Below are positions 1-5,141 of a stretch of 5,141 nt of DNA, one piece after another. The translations under genes were made by a program, and so were the position numbers. Each line of letters opens with the position of its first letter. Position 1 is the stretch's first letter. Source of the stretch: Fusobacteriaceae bacterium UBA2433 (lineage in GTDB: Bacteria; Fusobacteriota; Fusobacteriia; Fusobacteriales; Fusobacteriaceae); the NCBI GenBank assembly GCA_002342785.1, contig DDQV01000011.1, positions 1 through 5,141 of the forward strand, written 5' to 3'. The notes under the pieces were generated by a model. That model saw only the letters and a program-made list of their open reading frames with translations, was not told the origin of the DNA and made no database searches.

Positions 1-61
1 TGGTTACCGCGAAACATCAGTAACTAATTTGTCCTGAAAAATATGGAGGTTTTCATTTTTT
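1..61 (+). ncRNA. 3' end of a possible structured RNA leader (T-box-like or other riboswitch), truncated
   Basis: This stretch is GC-richer than its surroundings and folds. Bases 1-7 pair with 20-26 (7 bp, one G-U) around a 12-base loop. It contains TGGTTACCGCG (1-11), close to the T-box antiterminator core UGGN-ACCGCG but with one extra T. Downstream come GTCCT (31-35), GGAGG (45-49) and T6 (56-61), in the order expected of a T-box antiterminator/terminator. Against this reading, no aminoacyl-tRNA synthetase or amino-acid gene follows, a separate promoter lies at 76-104, and most of the element would be outside the window. A c-di-AMP (ydaO) riboswitch tail is an alternative, because CGAAACATCAGTAACTAA loosely resembles its 3' conserved segment and such switches often control potassium transporters. 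A third possibility is the C-terminus of an upstream gene: all three + frames stop, at 21-23, 25-27 and 35-37. Confidence 0.3.
35..61 (+). terminator. weak intrinsic terminator-like hairpin with T6
   Basis: TGAAAA (35-40) pairs with TTTTCA (50-55) across a 9-base loop and is followed directly by six T (56-61). The stem is short and AT-rich, so termination would be weak on its own. It would end whatever transcript enters from the left, and the trkA promoter begins 15 bases later. Competing pairings such as CCT (33-35) with AGG (47-49) are possible. Confidence 0.4.
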
Positions 62-75
62 AAATATTGATATTA

Positions 76-104
76 TTGACAGTAATTAATAATATTTATA
101 TAAT
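76..104 (+). promoter_or_regulatory. sigma-70 promoter of trkA-trkH
   Basis: A consensus -35 TTGACA (76-81) and a consensus -10 TATAAT (99-104) are separated by exactly 17 bp. The bases upstream of the -35 are almost pure A/T and could act as an UP element. The predicted transcription start is about 110-112, leaving a leader of roughly 65 bases before the trkA ATG at 176. Both hexamers match perfectly, so strong basal expression is likely unless a regulator interferes. Confidence 0.85.
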
Positions 105-112
105 GAAGAAAT

Positions 113-136
113 GAGATTAGTATTTATACTATACTC
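113..136 (+). promoter_or_regulatory. inverted repeat at the trkAH transcription start (operator or 5' stem-loop)
   Basis: TAGTAT (118-123) and ATACTA (126-131) form a perfect dyad around TT. Outer GAG (113-115) and CTC (134-136) pair beyond a 2x2 mismatch. The dyad begins a base or two after the predicted transcription start. It could be a repressor operator in DNA or a stabilising hairpin at the mRNA 5' end. Which of these applies is inference. Confidence 0.4.
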
Positions 137-163
137 AAAAGCATTATATATGCATACATGAAC

Positions 164-170
164 TGGAGGA
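164..170 (+). promoter_or_regulatory. ribosome binding site that fixes the trkA start at 176
   Basis: TGGAGGA lies 5-6 bases before ATG 176. An earlier in-frame ATG at 158 would place this SD inside the coding sequence and has no SD of its own. The ATG at 176 also starts the protein exactly at the Rossmann beta strand MKIVIAGGG, as in other TrkA proteins. Confidence 0.85.
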
Positions 171-175
171 AAAAA

Positions 176-1552
176 ATGAAAATAGTTATCGCTGGTGGCG
201 GAGATGTAGGAGTAAAAATAGCCGAGAAACTCATCTATGAAAACCATAATGTTACAATTTTAGAAAAAGATCCACAATTAATTAAAATATTACAAAGTAA
301 ACTAGATGCCATGGTTATATTAGGAGATGCAACAAATATAAACACCCTTATAAAAGCAAACATATTAAGTGCCGAATCTTTTATAGCAGTTACAAATAGT
401 GATAGTGATAATCTTATAGCTTGTAGTCTTGTAAAAAAATGTTGTAAAAATAACATTTCTGTAACTTGTAAGATCGATAGTTACTACCAGTATTTTAATG
501 AAGAATATATTTCTCCTAAAGATTTTGGTATAGAAACTATTATAAAACCACTAGAAATTACAGTATCAAAAATTATGGAACTTATAAAAAACCCAAGTAT
601 ATTTGAAATTATGAACTATGCAGATAATATGGCACAACTAGTAGGGGTTAAAGTCAAAAGAAATTTTGAATACAAAGGGATTCCTATCTCAGAAATTTCC
701 ATAAAAGACAGTCTTTTTTCAAAAGTTAGATTAGTAGCTATTCAAAGAGAAGGAAAGGTTATCGTTCCAAAAGGACAGGATGTAATTCATCCAAAAGATA
801 AATTATACTTAGTAGGTAAAACAAATATTGTAAAAAATATAGTTGAAAAACATTTTTTCAATCCTATGAATTTAAAAAATATAATTATCGTAGGTGGAAC
901 TAAACATGCTATTGAACTTTCAAAAGCTCTCAATAAATCAGGAAAGAATATTACAATTATAGAAGAAGATAAATTTAGATGTAAAAAACTTAGTTTTTTA
1001 CTTGATAGTGTTTTAATTATGAATGGATCAGCAACAGATTCTCATCTTATGGATGAAATAGCCGTTGAGGATTCTTGTGTAATTAGTATGAGTAATAACG
1101 ATGAGTATAATATCTTATCAGCTTTTACAGCAAAAAAATATGGTGCTTCTAAAACTATGTGTCTAGTCAAAAATAGCTCTATAGTAACCTTGATCAATAA
1201 TCTTGACCCTATTGATACAGTAGTCTCACCTCATTCCCTTACAATTGGGGACATATTAAAACATACTAGAAAAACCGATCTTTTTTCTGTCTCCCCATTT
1301 ACAGAAATTGATGCAGAAATAGTAGGCATAAATATCACTCAGAATTTACCTATTTTAAATATTCCTATAAAAAATATTAATCCTCCTAAAAAATCTATCA
1401 TTGGTGTTATAATTAGAAAAAATAATGTTATCATCCCTACTGGAGACGATATAATAAAATTAGGAGATAAAGTTATTATATTTTTGCTTCCTGAAGCTAT
1501 TTCTGAAGTTGATAAGATGTTTAGTGCTCCAAAATTTGGAGGTAAGAGATGA
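176..1552 (+). CDS. trkA: Trk potassium uptake system regulatory subunit TrkA
   Basis: This is a 458-residue cytosolic, NAD(H)-binding subunit that gates the TrkH potassium channel from the inner membrane face. It has the classic two-repeat TrkA layout, RCK_N-RCK_C-RCK_N-RCK_C, and is as long as the E. coli protein. Repeat 1 has Rossmann motif GGGDVG (7-12), an acidic end of beta 2 (E30) and GDAT (50-53). Its RCK_C domain runs about 140-225 and includes PKGQDVIHPKDKLYLVG-type sequence (198-214). Repeat 2 starts near 235; its glycine-rich turn is GGTKHA (240-245) rather than GxGxxG, and GSAT (284-287) replaces GDAT. Its RCK_C domain is about 370-450. Four cysteines cluster at 83-98. ATG 176 is chosen over ATG 158 because of the SD at 164-170. 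The stop codon overlaps the trkH start (ATGA), indicating translational coupling. RCK_C domains bind c-di-AMP in some families; nothing here proves that for this protein. Confidence 0.95.
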   Translation: MKIVIAGGGDVGVKIAEKLIYENHNVTILEKDPQLIKILQSKLDAMVILGDATNINTLIKANILSAESFIAVTNSDSDNLIACSLVKKCCKNNISVTCKIDSYYQYFNEEYISPKDFGIETIIKPLEITVSKIMELIKNPSIFEIMNYADNMAQLVGVKVKRNFEYKGIPISEISIKDSLFSKVRLVAIQREGKVIVPKGQDVIHPKDKLYLVGKTNIVKNIVEKHFFNPMNLKNIIIVGGTKHAIELSKALNKSGKNITIIEEDKFRCKKLSFLLDSVLIMNGSATDSHLMDEIAVEDSCVISMSNNDEYNILSAFTAKKYGASKTMCLVKNSSIVTLINNLDPIDTVVSPHSLTIGDILKHTRKTDLFSVSPFTEIDAEIVGINITQNLPILNIPIKNINPPKKSIIGVIIRKNNVIIPTGDDIIKLGDKVIIFLLPEAISEVDKMFSAPKFGGKR

Positions 1553-3009
1553 ATTGGAGTTTAATAATTAAAGTTCAAGGATATCTCTTACTTATCTTAG
1601 GAATTATGATGTTCTTTCCACTTATGATCTCATTTTATTATAATGGTGATGATTTAAATGCTATAATTTTTTCCATTATAATTACTTTAGCTACTGGATT
1701 AATTTTTATATTTATATTTAAATCAAATAAAAAATTTAAATCCAAAGAGGGGTTTGCAAGTGTTTCATTAGGTTGGATCTTGGCAGCTTTTTTTGGTGGT
1801 CTTCCATATTTTTTCCATGGATCTTTCGGACCATATATAAATTGTGTTTTTGAAGCTATGTCAGGTTTTACTACCACAGGTTCTACTATCTTAACTGATA
1901 TAGAATCTATTCCTAGAGGATTATTATTTTGGAGATCATTGACTCACTGGCTTGGTGGTATGGGAATAGTTTTATTTACTATCGCCATCTTACCTATGTT
2001 TGGAATAGCACCAGGACAACTATATAACGCTGAGGTTCCAGGTCCTACAAAAGATAGATTAAGTCCAAAAATAAAAGATACTGCTAAAATTTTATGGCTT
2101 ATTTATATTGGACTTACTATTATTGAAACTATATTTTTAATGTTTGGAGGTATGGACCTTTATACTGCAATTAATCATTCTTTCGCTACTGTTGCTACAG
2201 GAGGATTCTCTACTTTAAATAATTCTGTTTCAGGTTTCAACAGTGTATATATAGATATAGTTATAACTATTTTTATGTTTTTAGCTGGAGTTAATTTTGC
2301 ACTTTATTTTTATCTTATTAAGGGAAGATTTAGAGATTTTTTCAAAGATAGTGAACTAAGATTTTATACAGCTGTGGTTACTATCACAACCATATTAATA
2401 TCGCTGAATATATATTTTTCTTCTGGAATAGAAAAATATACTTCAAATTATGGCCGAGCTCTTCTTGATTCTGCATTTCAAGTTGTATCTATAACTACTA
2501 CTACTGGTTTTATGACTGCTGATTTTAATCTATGGCCTCCATTTTCTGCTCTACTCTTAGTTACATTGATGTTCTTTGGTGGTTGTGCAGGATCTACAGG
2601 GGGTGGAATGAAACAAATTAGAATATTAATACTATTTAAACACCTATATAACGAAATTAAAAAACTAGCTCATCCTAGAGCATTCTTTGCTCTGAGGATA
2701 GGAGAAGAACATGTAGAAAATAATGTTGTTAGAAATGTCTTAGGATTTTCTATACTATTTATGGTTATTTTTACTGGTTCAACACTATTTTTAGCAGGAA
2801 TGGGATACGATATCATTACAAGTTTTACTGCTGCCATCTCTTGTCTAGGAAATATTGGACCAGGATTAGCTCGAGTAGGAGCTATCGAAAACTTTGGATT
2901 TTTTGATCCCTATAGTAAAGGGGTTCTCATCTTTTGTATGCTTTTAGGTAGATTAGAAATATATTCAGTTTTAATATTGATTTATTCTATAATATTTAGA
3001 AAAAGATAG
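1549..3009 (+). CDS. trkH: Trk potassium uptake protein TrkH (membrane pore subunit)
   Basis: This 486-residue integral membrane potassium channel/transporter belongs to the TrkH/KtrB superfamily and matches the usual length of about 480. Four M1-P-M2 repeats are visible through their pore loops: SGFTTTGST (105-113), ATVATGGFST (213-222), SITTTTGFMTAD (314-325) and CLGNIGPGLA (432-441). The filter glycines appear to be G111, G218, G320 and G437. GGCAGSTGGGMK (344-355) is the conserved intramembrane loop/M2 segment of repeat 3 that gates TrkH. GRLEIYS (467-473) carries the conserved arginine of repeat 4. The N-terminus adds two hydrophobic helices (about 10-30 and 38-58). The GGAGG at 1538-1542 lies 6 bases before ATG 1549, and the start overlaps the trkA stop by 4 bases. 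Filter threonines are TTT, AT, TTT and N, so potassium (or mixed K/Na) selectivity is expected. The last codons double as a terminator arm. Confidence 0.96.
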   Translation: MNWSLIIKVQGYLLLILGIMMFFPLMISFYYNGDDLNAIIFSIIITLATGLIFIFIFKSNKKFKSKEGFASVSLGWILAAFFGGLPYFFHGSFGPYINCVFEAMSGFTTTGSTILTDIESIPRGLLFWRSLTHWLGGMGIVLFTIAILPMFGIAPGQLYNAEVPGPTKDRLSPKIKDTAKILWLIYIGLTIIETIFLMFGGMDLYTAINHSFATVATGGFSTLNNSVSGFNSVYIDIVITIFMFLAGVNFALYFYLIKGRFRDFFKDSELRFYTAVVTITTILISLNIYFSSGIEKYTSNYGRALLDSAFQVVSITTTTGFMTADFNLWPPFSALLLVTLMFFGGCAGSTGGGMKQIRILILFKHLYNEIKKLAHPRAFFALRIGEEHVENNVVRNVLGFSILFMVIFTGSTLFLAGMGYDIITSFTAAISCLGNIGPGLARVGAIENFGFFDPYSKGVLIFCMLLGRLEIYSVLILIYSIIFRKR

Positions 3010-3033
3010 ATCTTATAGAATAAATATTTTTTT
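2980..3033 (+). terminator. intrinsic terminator of trkA-trkH, overlapping the trkH 3' end
   Basis: The 13-base arm at 2980-2992 is perfectly complementary to 3013-3025. After one mismatch, 2994-2998 pairs with 3007-3011 (one G-U), leaving an 8-base GAAAAAGA loop. Seven T follow at 3027-3033. The stem is about 18 bp but AT-rich. The 5' arm lies in trkH codons and the TAG stop (3007-3009) sits in the inner stem. The clear orientation and T-run make this a + strand terminator. Confidence 0.85.
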
Positions 3034-3103
3034 AATTCAAAATAAATAAGAAGATAAAAATTCTGGAAAAAATAATTAGCATTTTCATATTCTTAAAATT
3101 TCA

Positions 3104-3132
3104 TGGATAAACTATTGATAAAATGATATAAT
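3104..3132 (+). promoter_or_regulatory. extended -10 promoter of the pseudouridine synthase gene
   Basis: TGATATAAT (3124-3132) is an extended -10 element: TG, one base, then a consensus TATAAT at 3127-3132. A weak -35, TGGATA (3104-3109), lies 17 bp upstream; extended -10 promoters tolerate a poor -35. The predicted start is near 3139, giving a leader of about 33 bases. It lies after the trkH terminator, so it begins a new transcription unit. Confidence 0.7.
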
Positions 3133-3158
3133 TATAGGTAAATAAAAAAATATAAAAC

Positions 3159-3164
3159 GAGGAG
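3159..3164 (+). promoter_or_regulatory. ribosome binding site supporting a TTG start at 3172
   Basis: GAGGAG ends 7 bases before TTG 3172. The first in-frame ATG (3184) would be 19 bases from this SD with no alternative SD. The TTG is therefore the better-supported start. Confidence 0.75.
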
Positions 3165-3171
3165 ATTTATT

Positions 3172-4077
3172 TTGAAAAAAAATATGAAAATAAAAAAAGA
3201 TACAATATTAAAAGTAAAGGAAAAAATGGAATTAATGGAATTTTTAGCCTTCCACCTACAAGGAAAAAGCAAAAATAATTTAAAATCACTTCTTACTCAT
3301 GGACAAATAACTGTAGATAGTCAAATAGTTAGTCAACACAACCATGTATTAAATATCAATCAAGAGGTAAAGATAAACTGGAATAAAGATAGAGATGTTA
3401 AAAAAATGAATGGCGTTCATATCTTATTTGAAGATGATAATATTATTGTTGTAAATAAAGATGCAGGTGTTCTTTCTGTTTCTACTGGTGGTAGAGAAGA
3501 AGATACTGCTTACAATAAATTAAAAGATTATGTTAAATCAAATAATCCTACAAATAAAATTTTTATTGTACATAGATTAGATAGAAATACTTCTGGAATA
3601 ATGATGTTTGCTAAAACTCCAGAAGCTCAACAACTTCTACAAACTGAATGGAAAAAATATATTGTTAGTAGAAAATACTCTGTATTAACAGAAGGAAAAA
3701 TAGAAGATGATAAAGGGACTATAACTTCTTGGTTAAAAGAAAATGCTGCTTTTGTAGTCTACTCTTCTAAAACAGATAATGGTGGAAAAAAAGCCATTAC
3801 AAACTACGAAGTAATTAAAAAAACTAATAACTATACGTTATTAGAAGCATCTCTTGAGACTGGAAGAAAAAACCAAATTAGAGTCCATATGCAAGATATT
3901 AAACATCCAATTGTGGGAGATAAGAAGTATGGTGCCGTTGGTAATCCAATCAAAAGATTGGGATTACATGCTAGAGTTTTAGAATTTATCCATCCTATAA
4001 CAGGAGAAAAATATAAATTTGAAACTAAAATCCCAACTAGTTTTGATAGAGTATTCAAAAGAATGAGAAAAAGATAA
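3172..4077 (+). CDS. RluA-family RNA pseudouridine synthase
   Basis: This 301-residue cytoplasmic enzyme converts specific uridines in RNA (usually 23S rRNA, sometimes tRNA) to pseudouridine. An S4-like RNA-binding domain spans roughly 15-72, with LKSLLTHGQITVDSQ in its core, and the catalytic domain follows from about 80. The hallmark HRLDRNTSG (134-142) carries catalytic Asp137. Motif ETGRKNQIRVHM (229-240), followed by HPIVGDKKYG (245-254) and RLGLHA (262-267), is typical of the RluA/RluC/RluD branch. The usual KPAG motif near the start of the catalytic domain reads KDAG (96-99). Length is normal for an RluA-type protein with an S4 domain. The start is TTG, set by the SD; the ATG at 3184 would remove four residues. 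The gene has its own promoter and is followed by ruvA after 97 bases. The exact target uridine cannot be read from sequence. Confidence 0.93.
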   Translation: MKKNMKIKKDTILKVKEKMELMEFLAFHLQGKSKNNLKSLLTHGQITVDSQIVSQHNHVLNINQEVKINWNKDRDVKKMNGVHILFEDDNIIVVNKDAGVLSVSTGGREEDTAYNKLKDYVKSNNPTNKIFIVHRLDRNTSGIMMFAKTPEAQQLLQTEWKKYIVSRKYSVLTEGKIEDDKGTITSWLKENAAFVVYSSKTDNGGKKAITNYEVIKKTNNYTLLEASLETGRKNQIRVHMQDIKHPIVGDKKYGAVGNPIKRLGLHARVLEFIHPITGEKYKFETKIPTSFDRVFKRMRKR

Positions 4078-4088
4078 AATTTCTTCTC

Positions 4089-4139
4089 TTTTTAAAATTA
4101 GAAAAAATTTTAGAAAAAATAATAGATATTTTTTTCTAA
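4089..4139 (+). repeat. overlapping AT-rich inverted repeats between the pseudouridine synthase gene and ruvA
   Basis: Two mutually exclusive hairpins are possible. Arm 4089-4099 pairs with 4106-4116 (11 bp, one G-U). Arm 4110-4119 pairs with 4130-4139 (10 bp, TTAGAAAAAA with TTTTTTCTAA). No T-run directly follows either stem; the T7 at 4129-4135 is inside the second one. This could be a weak terminator or attenuator, or a processing site in a shared transcript. In sequence this AT-rich, such pairings also arise by chance. Confidence 0.35.
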
Positions 4140-4174
4140 CATAATATAAATTGAATTAAAAGAGGTGTAAAAAA

Positions 4175-4768
4175 ATGTTTGAATATTTAGATGGCAAGAT
4201 CACTATAAAAAAAATGGGATATGTTGCTATAGATGTAAATGGTTTAGGTTATAAAGTTTTTGTTTCTCTCCAGACTTTAGATAAAATTAAATTAGATGAA
4301 ACTACAAGGTTATACATCTATAATCATGTAAAAGAAGATATGTTTAAATTAATTGGATTCGCTGAGGAAAGAGAAAGAGATTTTTTTGAGATACTTATCA
4401 ATGTAAATGGAATTGGTATGTCCCTTGCATTAGCTATACTATCTACATTTAACATAAATGATCTAAAACAAATAATAGCTAATGAAGATATAAAATTATT
4501 GACAAAAGTTCCTAAATTAGGAGCTAAAAAATCACAGAAACTAATCGTTGATGTGAAAGACAAGATGAAAAATCTTCAACTTGTAGATAATGTAGATAAT
4601 GGTAATAGTAGTCTTAAGGTTCAATTAGAAGAAGATATCTATCTTGCTTTAGGCTCCCTTGGATATTCTAAAAAAGACATTGATAAATTTATTACTCCTA
4701 AAGACCTTGATTCATATGACAGTATAGAAATGGCTATAAAAGATATCTTAAAAAAGATAAGTAAATAA
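4175..4768 (+). CDS. ruvA: Holliday junction branch migration protein RuvA
   Basis: This 197-residue protein binds four-way DNA junctions as a tetramer and loads the RuvB helicase for branch migration in recombination and repair. All three RuvA domains are present at normal length. The N-terminal OB fold (1-62) has VNGLGYKV (21-28) and an acidic pin, E54-D55, in the position of the E. coli pin residues. Domain II (about 64-133) has two helix-hairpin-helix elements: INVNGIGMSLALAILS (75-90), and VPKLGAKKSQKLIVDVK (112-128), where a lysine replaces the first glycine of the usual GIG turn. A short polar linker (134-147) leads to domain III (148-197), the RuvB-binding part, with LGSLGYSKKDID (159-170). 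GAGGTG at 4162-4167 is 7 bases before ATG 4175. No convincing promoter lies directly upstream, so read-through from the preceding gene is likely. ruvB is not adjacent. Confidence 0.95.
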   Translation: MFEYLDGKITIKKMGYVAIDVNGLGYKVFVSLQTLDKIKLDETTRLYIYNHVKEDMFKLIGFAEERERDFFEILINVNGIGMSLALAILSTFNINDLKQIIANEDIKLLTKVPKLGAKKSQKLIVDVKDKMKNLQLVDNVDNGNSSLKVQLEEDIYLALGSLGYSKKDIDKFITPKDLDSYDSIEMAIKDILKKISK

Positions 4769-4790
4769 ATTTTGTGAGGAAACTATGTAT

Positions 4791-4796
4791 TATAAT
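4791..4796 (+). promoter_or_regulatory. possible -10 element upstream of the deoxynucleoside kinase gene
   Basis: A consensus TATAAT sits between ruvA and the preferred kinase start at 4833. It would place a transcription start near 4803 and a leader of about 30 bases. No acceptable -35 or extended TG lies at the right distance, so the hexamer may be chance in AT-rich DNA. Confidence 0.25.
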
Positions 4797-4823
4797 AATT
4801 TTTTTAAAAAAACTAGATTAAAT

Positions 4824-4827
4824 GGAG
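4824..4827 (+). promoter_or_regulatory. ribosome binding site for the kinase start at 4833
   Basis: GGAG lies 5 bases before ATG 4833. An upstream in-frame ATG at 4785 also has an SD (GAGGA, 4776-4780, only 4 bases away). The family start position favours 4833. Confidence 0.6.
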
Positions 4828-4832
4828 ATGAG

Positions 4833-5141
4833 ATGAACGGAATTATTTGTATTGATGGTGTTGTAGGTGCTGGAAAAAGCACTTTAGGAGATATTTTAGC
4901 AAAAGAATTAGGAATTTCATTATTTGAAGAACCTGTTTTAAATAATCCTATTTTAGATAAGTTCTACTATGATAAAAAAAGATATAGCTTTCCACTTCAA
5001 ATATTTTTCTTGAATAAGAGATTTAAAATGATAAAAGAAGCTAACCTATTAAATGGTTGTGTTATGGATAGAAGTATCTATGGCGACGTTATTTTTGCTA
5101 GGATGCTTATGGAAGATGGAGATATGACTCCTGAAGAGTTT
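4833..5141 (+). CDS. deoxynucleoside kinase (dGK/dCK family), 3' end cut by the window edge
   Basis: The first 103 codons are present of what is normally a protein of about 200-220 residues. The family transfers phosphate from ATP to deoxynucleosides (deoxyguanosine, deoxyadenosine or deoxycytidine) in cytoplasmic salvage. The P-loop GVVGAGKST is at 9-17. E32/E33 in LFEEPV matches the catalytic glutamate region. FPLQIFFLNKRF (53-64) is the substrate-base motif FxxQxxxLxxR with Q56. DRSIYGD (79-85) is the conserved DRS motif. ATG 4833 puts the P-loop at the usual distance from the N-terminus. ATG 4785, 16 bases after the ruvA stop and in frame, would add 16 residues (MYYNNFFKKTRLNGDE) with no family counterpart that I know of. 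The reading frame is open to the last base with no sign of damage. Which base it prefers cannot be told from this part. Confidence 0.9.
   Translation, partial: MNGIICIDGVVGAGKSTLGDILAKELGISLFEEPVLNNPILDKFYYDKKRYSFPLQIFFLNKRFKMIKEANLLNGCVMDRSIYGDVIFARMLMEDGDMTPEEF

Noticed and set aside
158..175. Upstream in-frame ATG giving TrkA six extra residues (MNWRKK)
   Set aside because: It has no SD, and a strong SD (164-170) lies inside this stretch at the right distance from ATG 176, where the Rossmann fold begins.
235..456. Minus-strand open frame of 73 codons within trkA
   Set aside because: It is a shadow of the trkA frame with no SD and no recognisable product. The same applies to the minus-strand frames at 1638-1877, 3831-4058 and 4324-4563.
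440..472. Cysteine cluster in TrkA (C83, C89, C90, C98) as a metal site
   Set aside because: The spacing is not a known metal-binding pattern and the residues fall on a Rossmann helix and strand, so a functional claim is unsupported.
158..1562. Near-identical start-region sequences ATGAACTGGAG (158) and ATGAATTGGAG (1549)
   Set aside because: Only 10 of 11 bases match. The first copy is mostly SD context and the second is trkH coding, so this looks like coincidence rather than a duplicated element.
3115..3120. TTGATA as the -35 of the promoter upstream of the pseudouridine synthase gene
   Set aside because: It is only 6 bases from the TATAAT at 3127, far too close; the extended -10 explains the promoter better.
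4140..4150. CATAAT/TATAAA as a ruvA promoter -10
   Set aside because: No -35-like hexamer or extended TG at suitable spacing; AT-rich intergenic DNA gives many such matches.
1..5141. Mobile element, CRISPR array, phage, toxin-antitoxin or defence system
   Set aside because: No transposase, integrase, repeat-spacer pattern or such protein families are seen. All genes are core functions with uniform base composition.

Overview
The window is a compact, very AT-rich bacterial chromosome segment with five genes, all on the + strand. AGA/AAA/ATA-type codons dominate, Shine-Dalgarno (SD) sequences are GGAGG-like, and one start is TTG. RuvA and the terminal deoxynucleoside kinase look to me most like Fusobacteriota proteins (Fusobacterium, Cetobacterium or Ilyobacter type). 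That placement is recalled family resemblance, not a search result.

Layout. Positions 1-61 hold the 3' end of something that starts outside the window. It is a GC-richer, foldable stretch containing a T-box-like TGG-(TT)-ACCGCG motif, followed by a weak hairpin and a T6 run. A textbook sigma-70 promoter (TTGACA, 17 bp, TATAAT) at 76-104 follows and drives trkA-trkH. These encode the cytosolic NAD-binding regulator and the membrane pore of a Trk potassium uptake system, and they overlap by ATGA. A strong intrinsic terminator (2980-3033) closes this operon, with its 5' arm inside the trkH coding sequence. An extended -10 promoter (3124-3132) then starts a second unit: an RluA-family pseudouridine synthase with a TTG start, ruvA (Holliday junction recognition) and the first 103 codons of a deoxynucleoside kinase cut by the window edge.

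How the genes work together. TrkA and TrkH form one machine for potassium homeostasis. The second unit is housekeeping: RNA modification, recombination and repair, and deoxynucleoside salvage. These genes share no obvious pathway and are probably grouped by co-transcription.

I see no mobile element, CRISPR array, tRNA, toxin-antitoxin pair or defence system. The region is mainly ordinary core genome. The items most worth a second look are the truncated structured element at the left edge, the dyad at the trkAH transcription start, the degenerate second nucleotide-binding motif of TrkA, and the terminator embedded in trkH.
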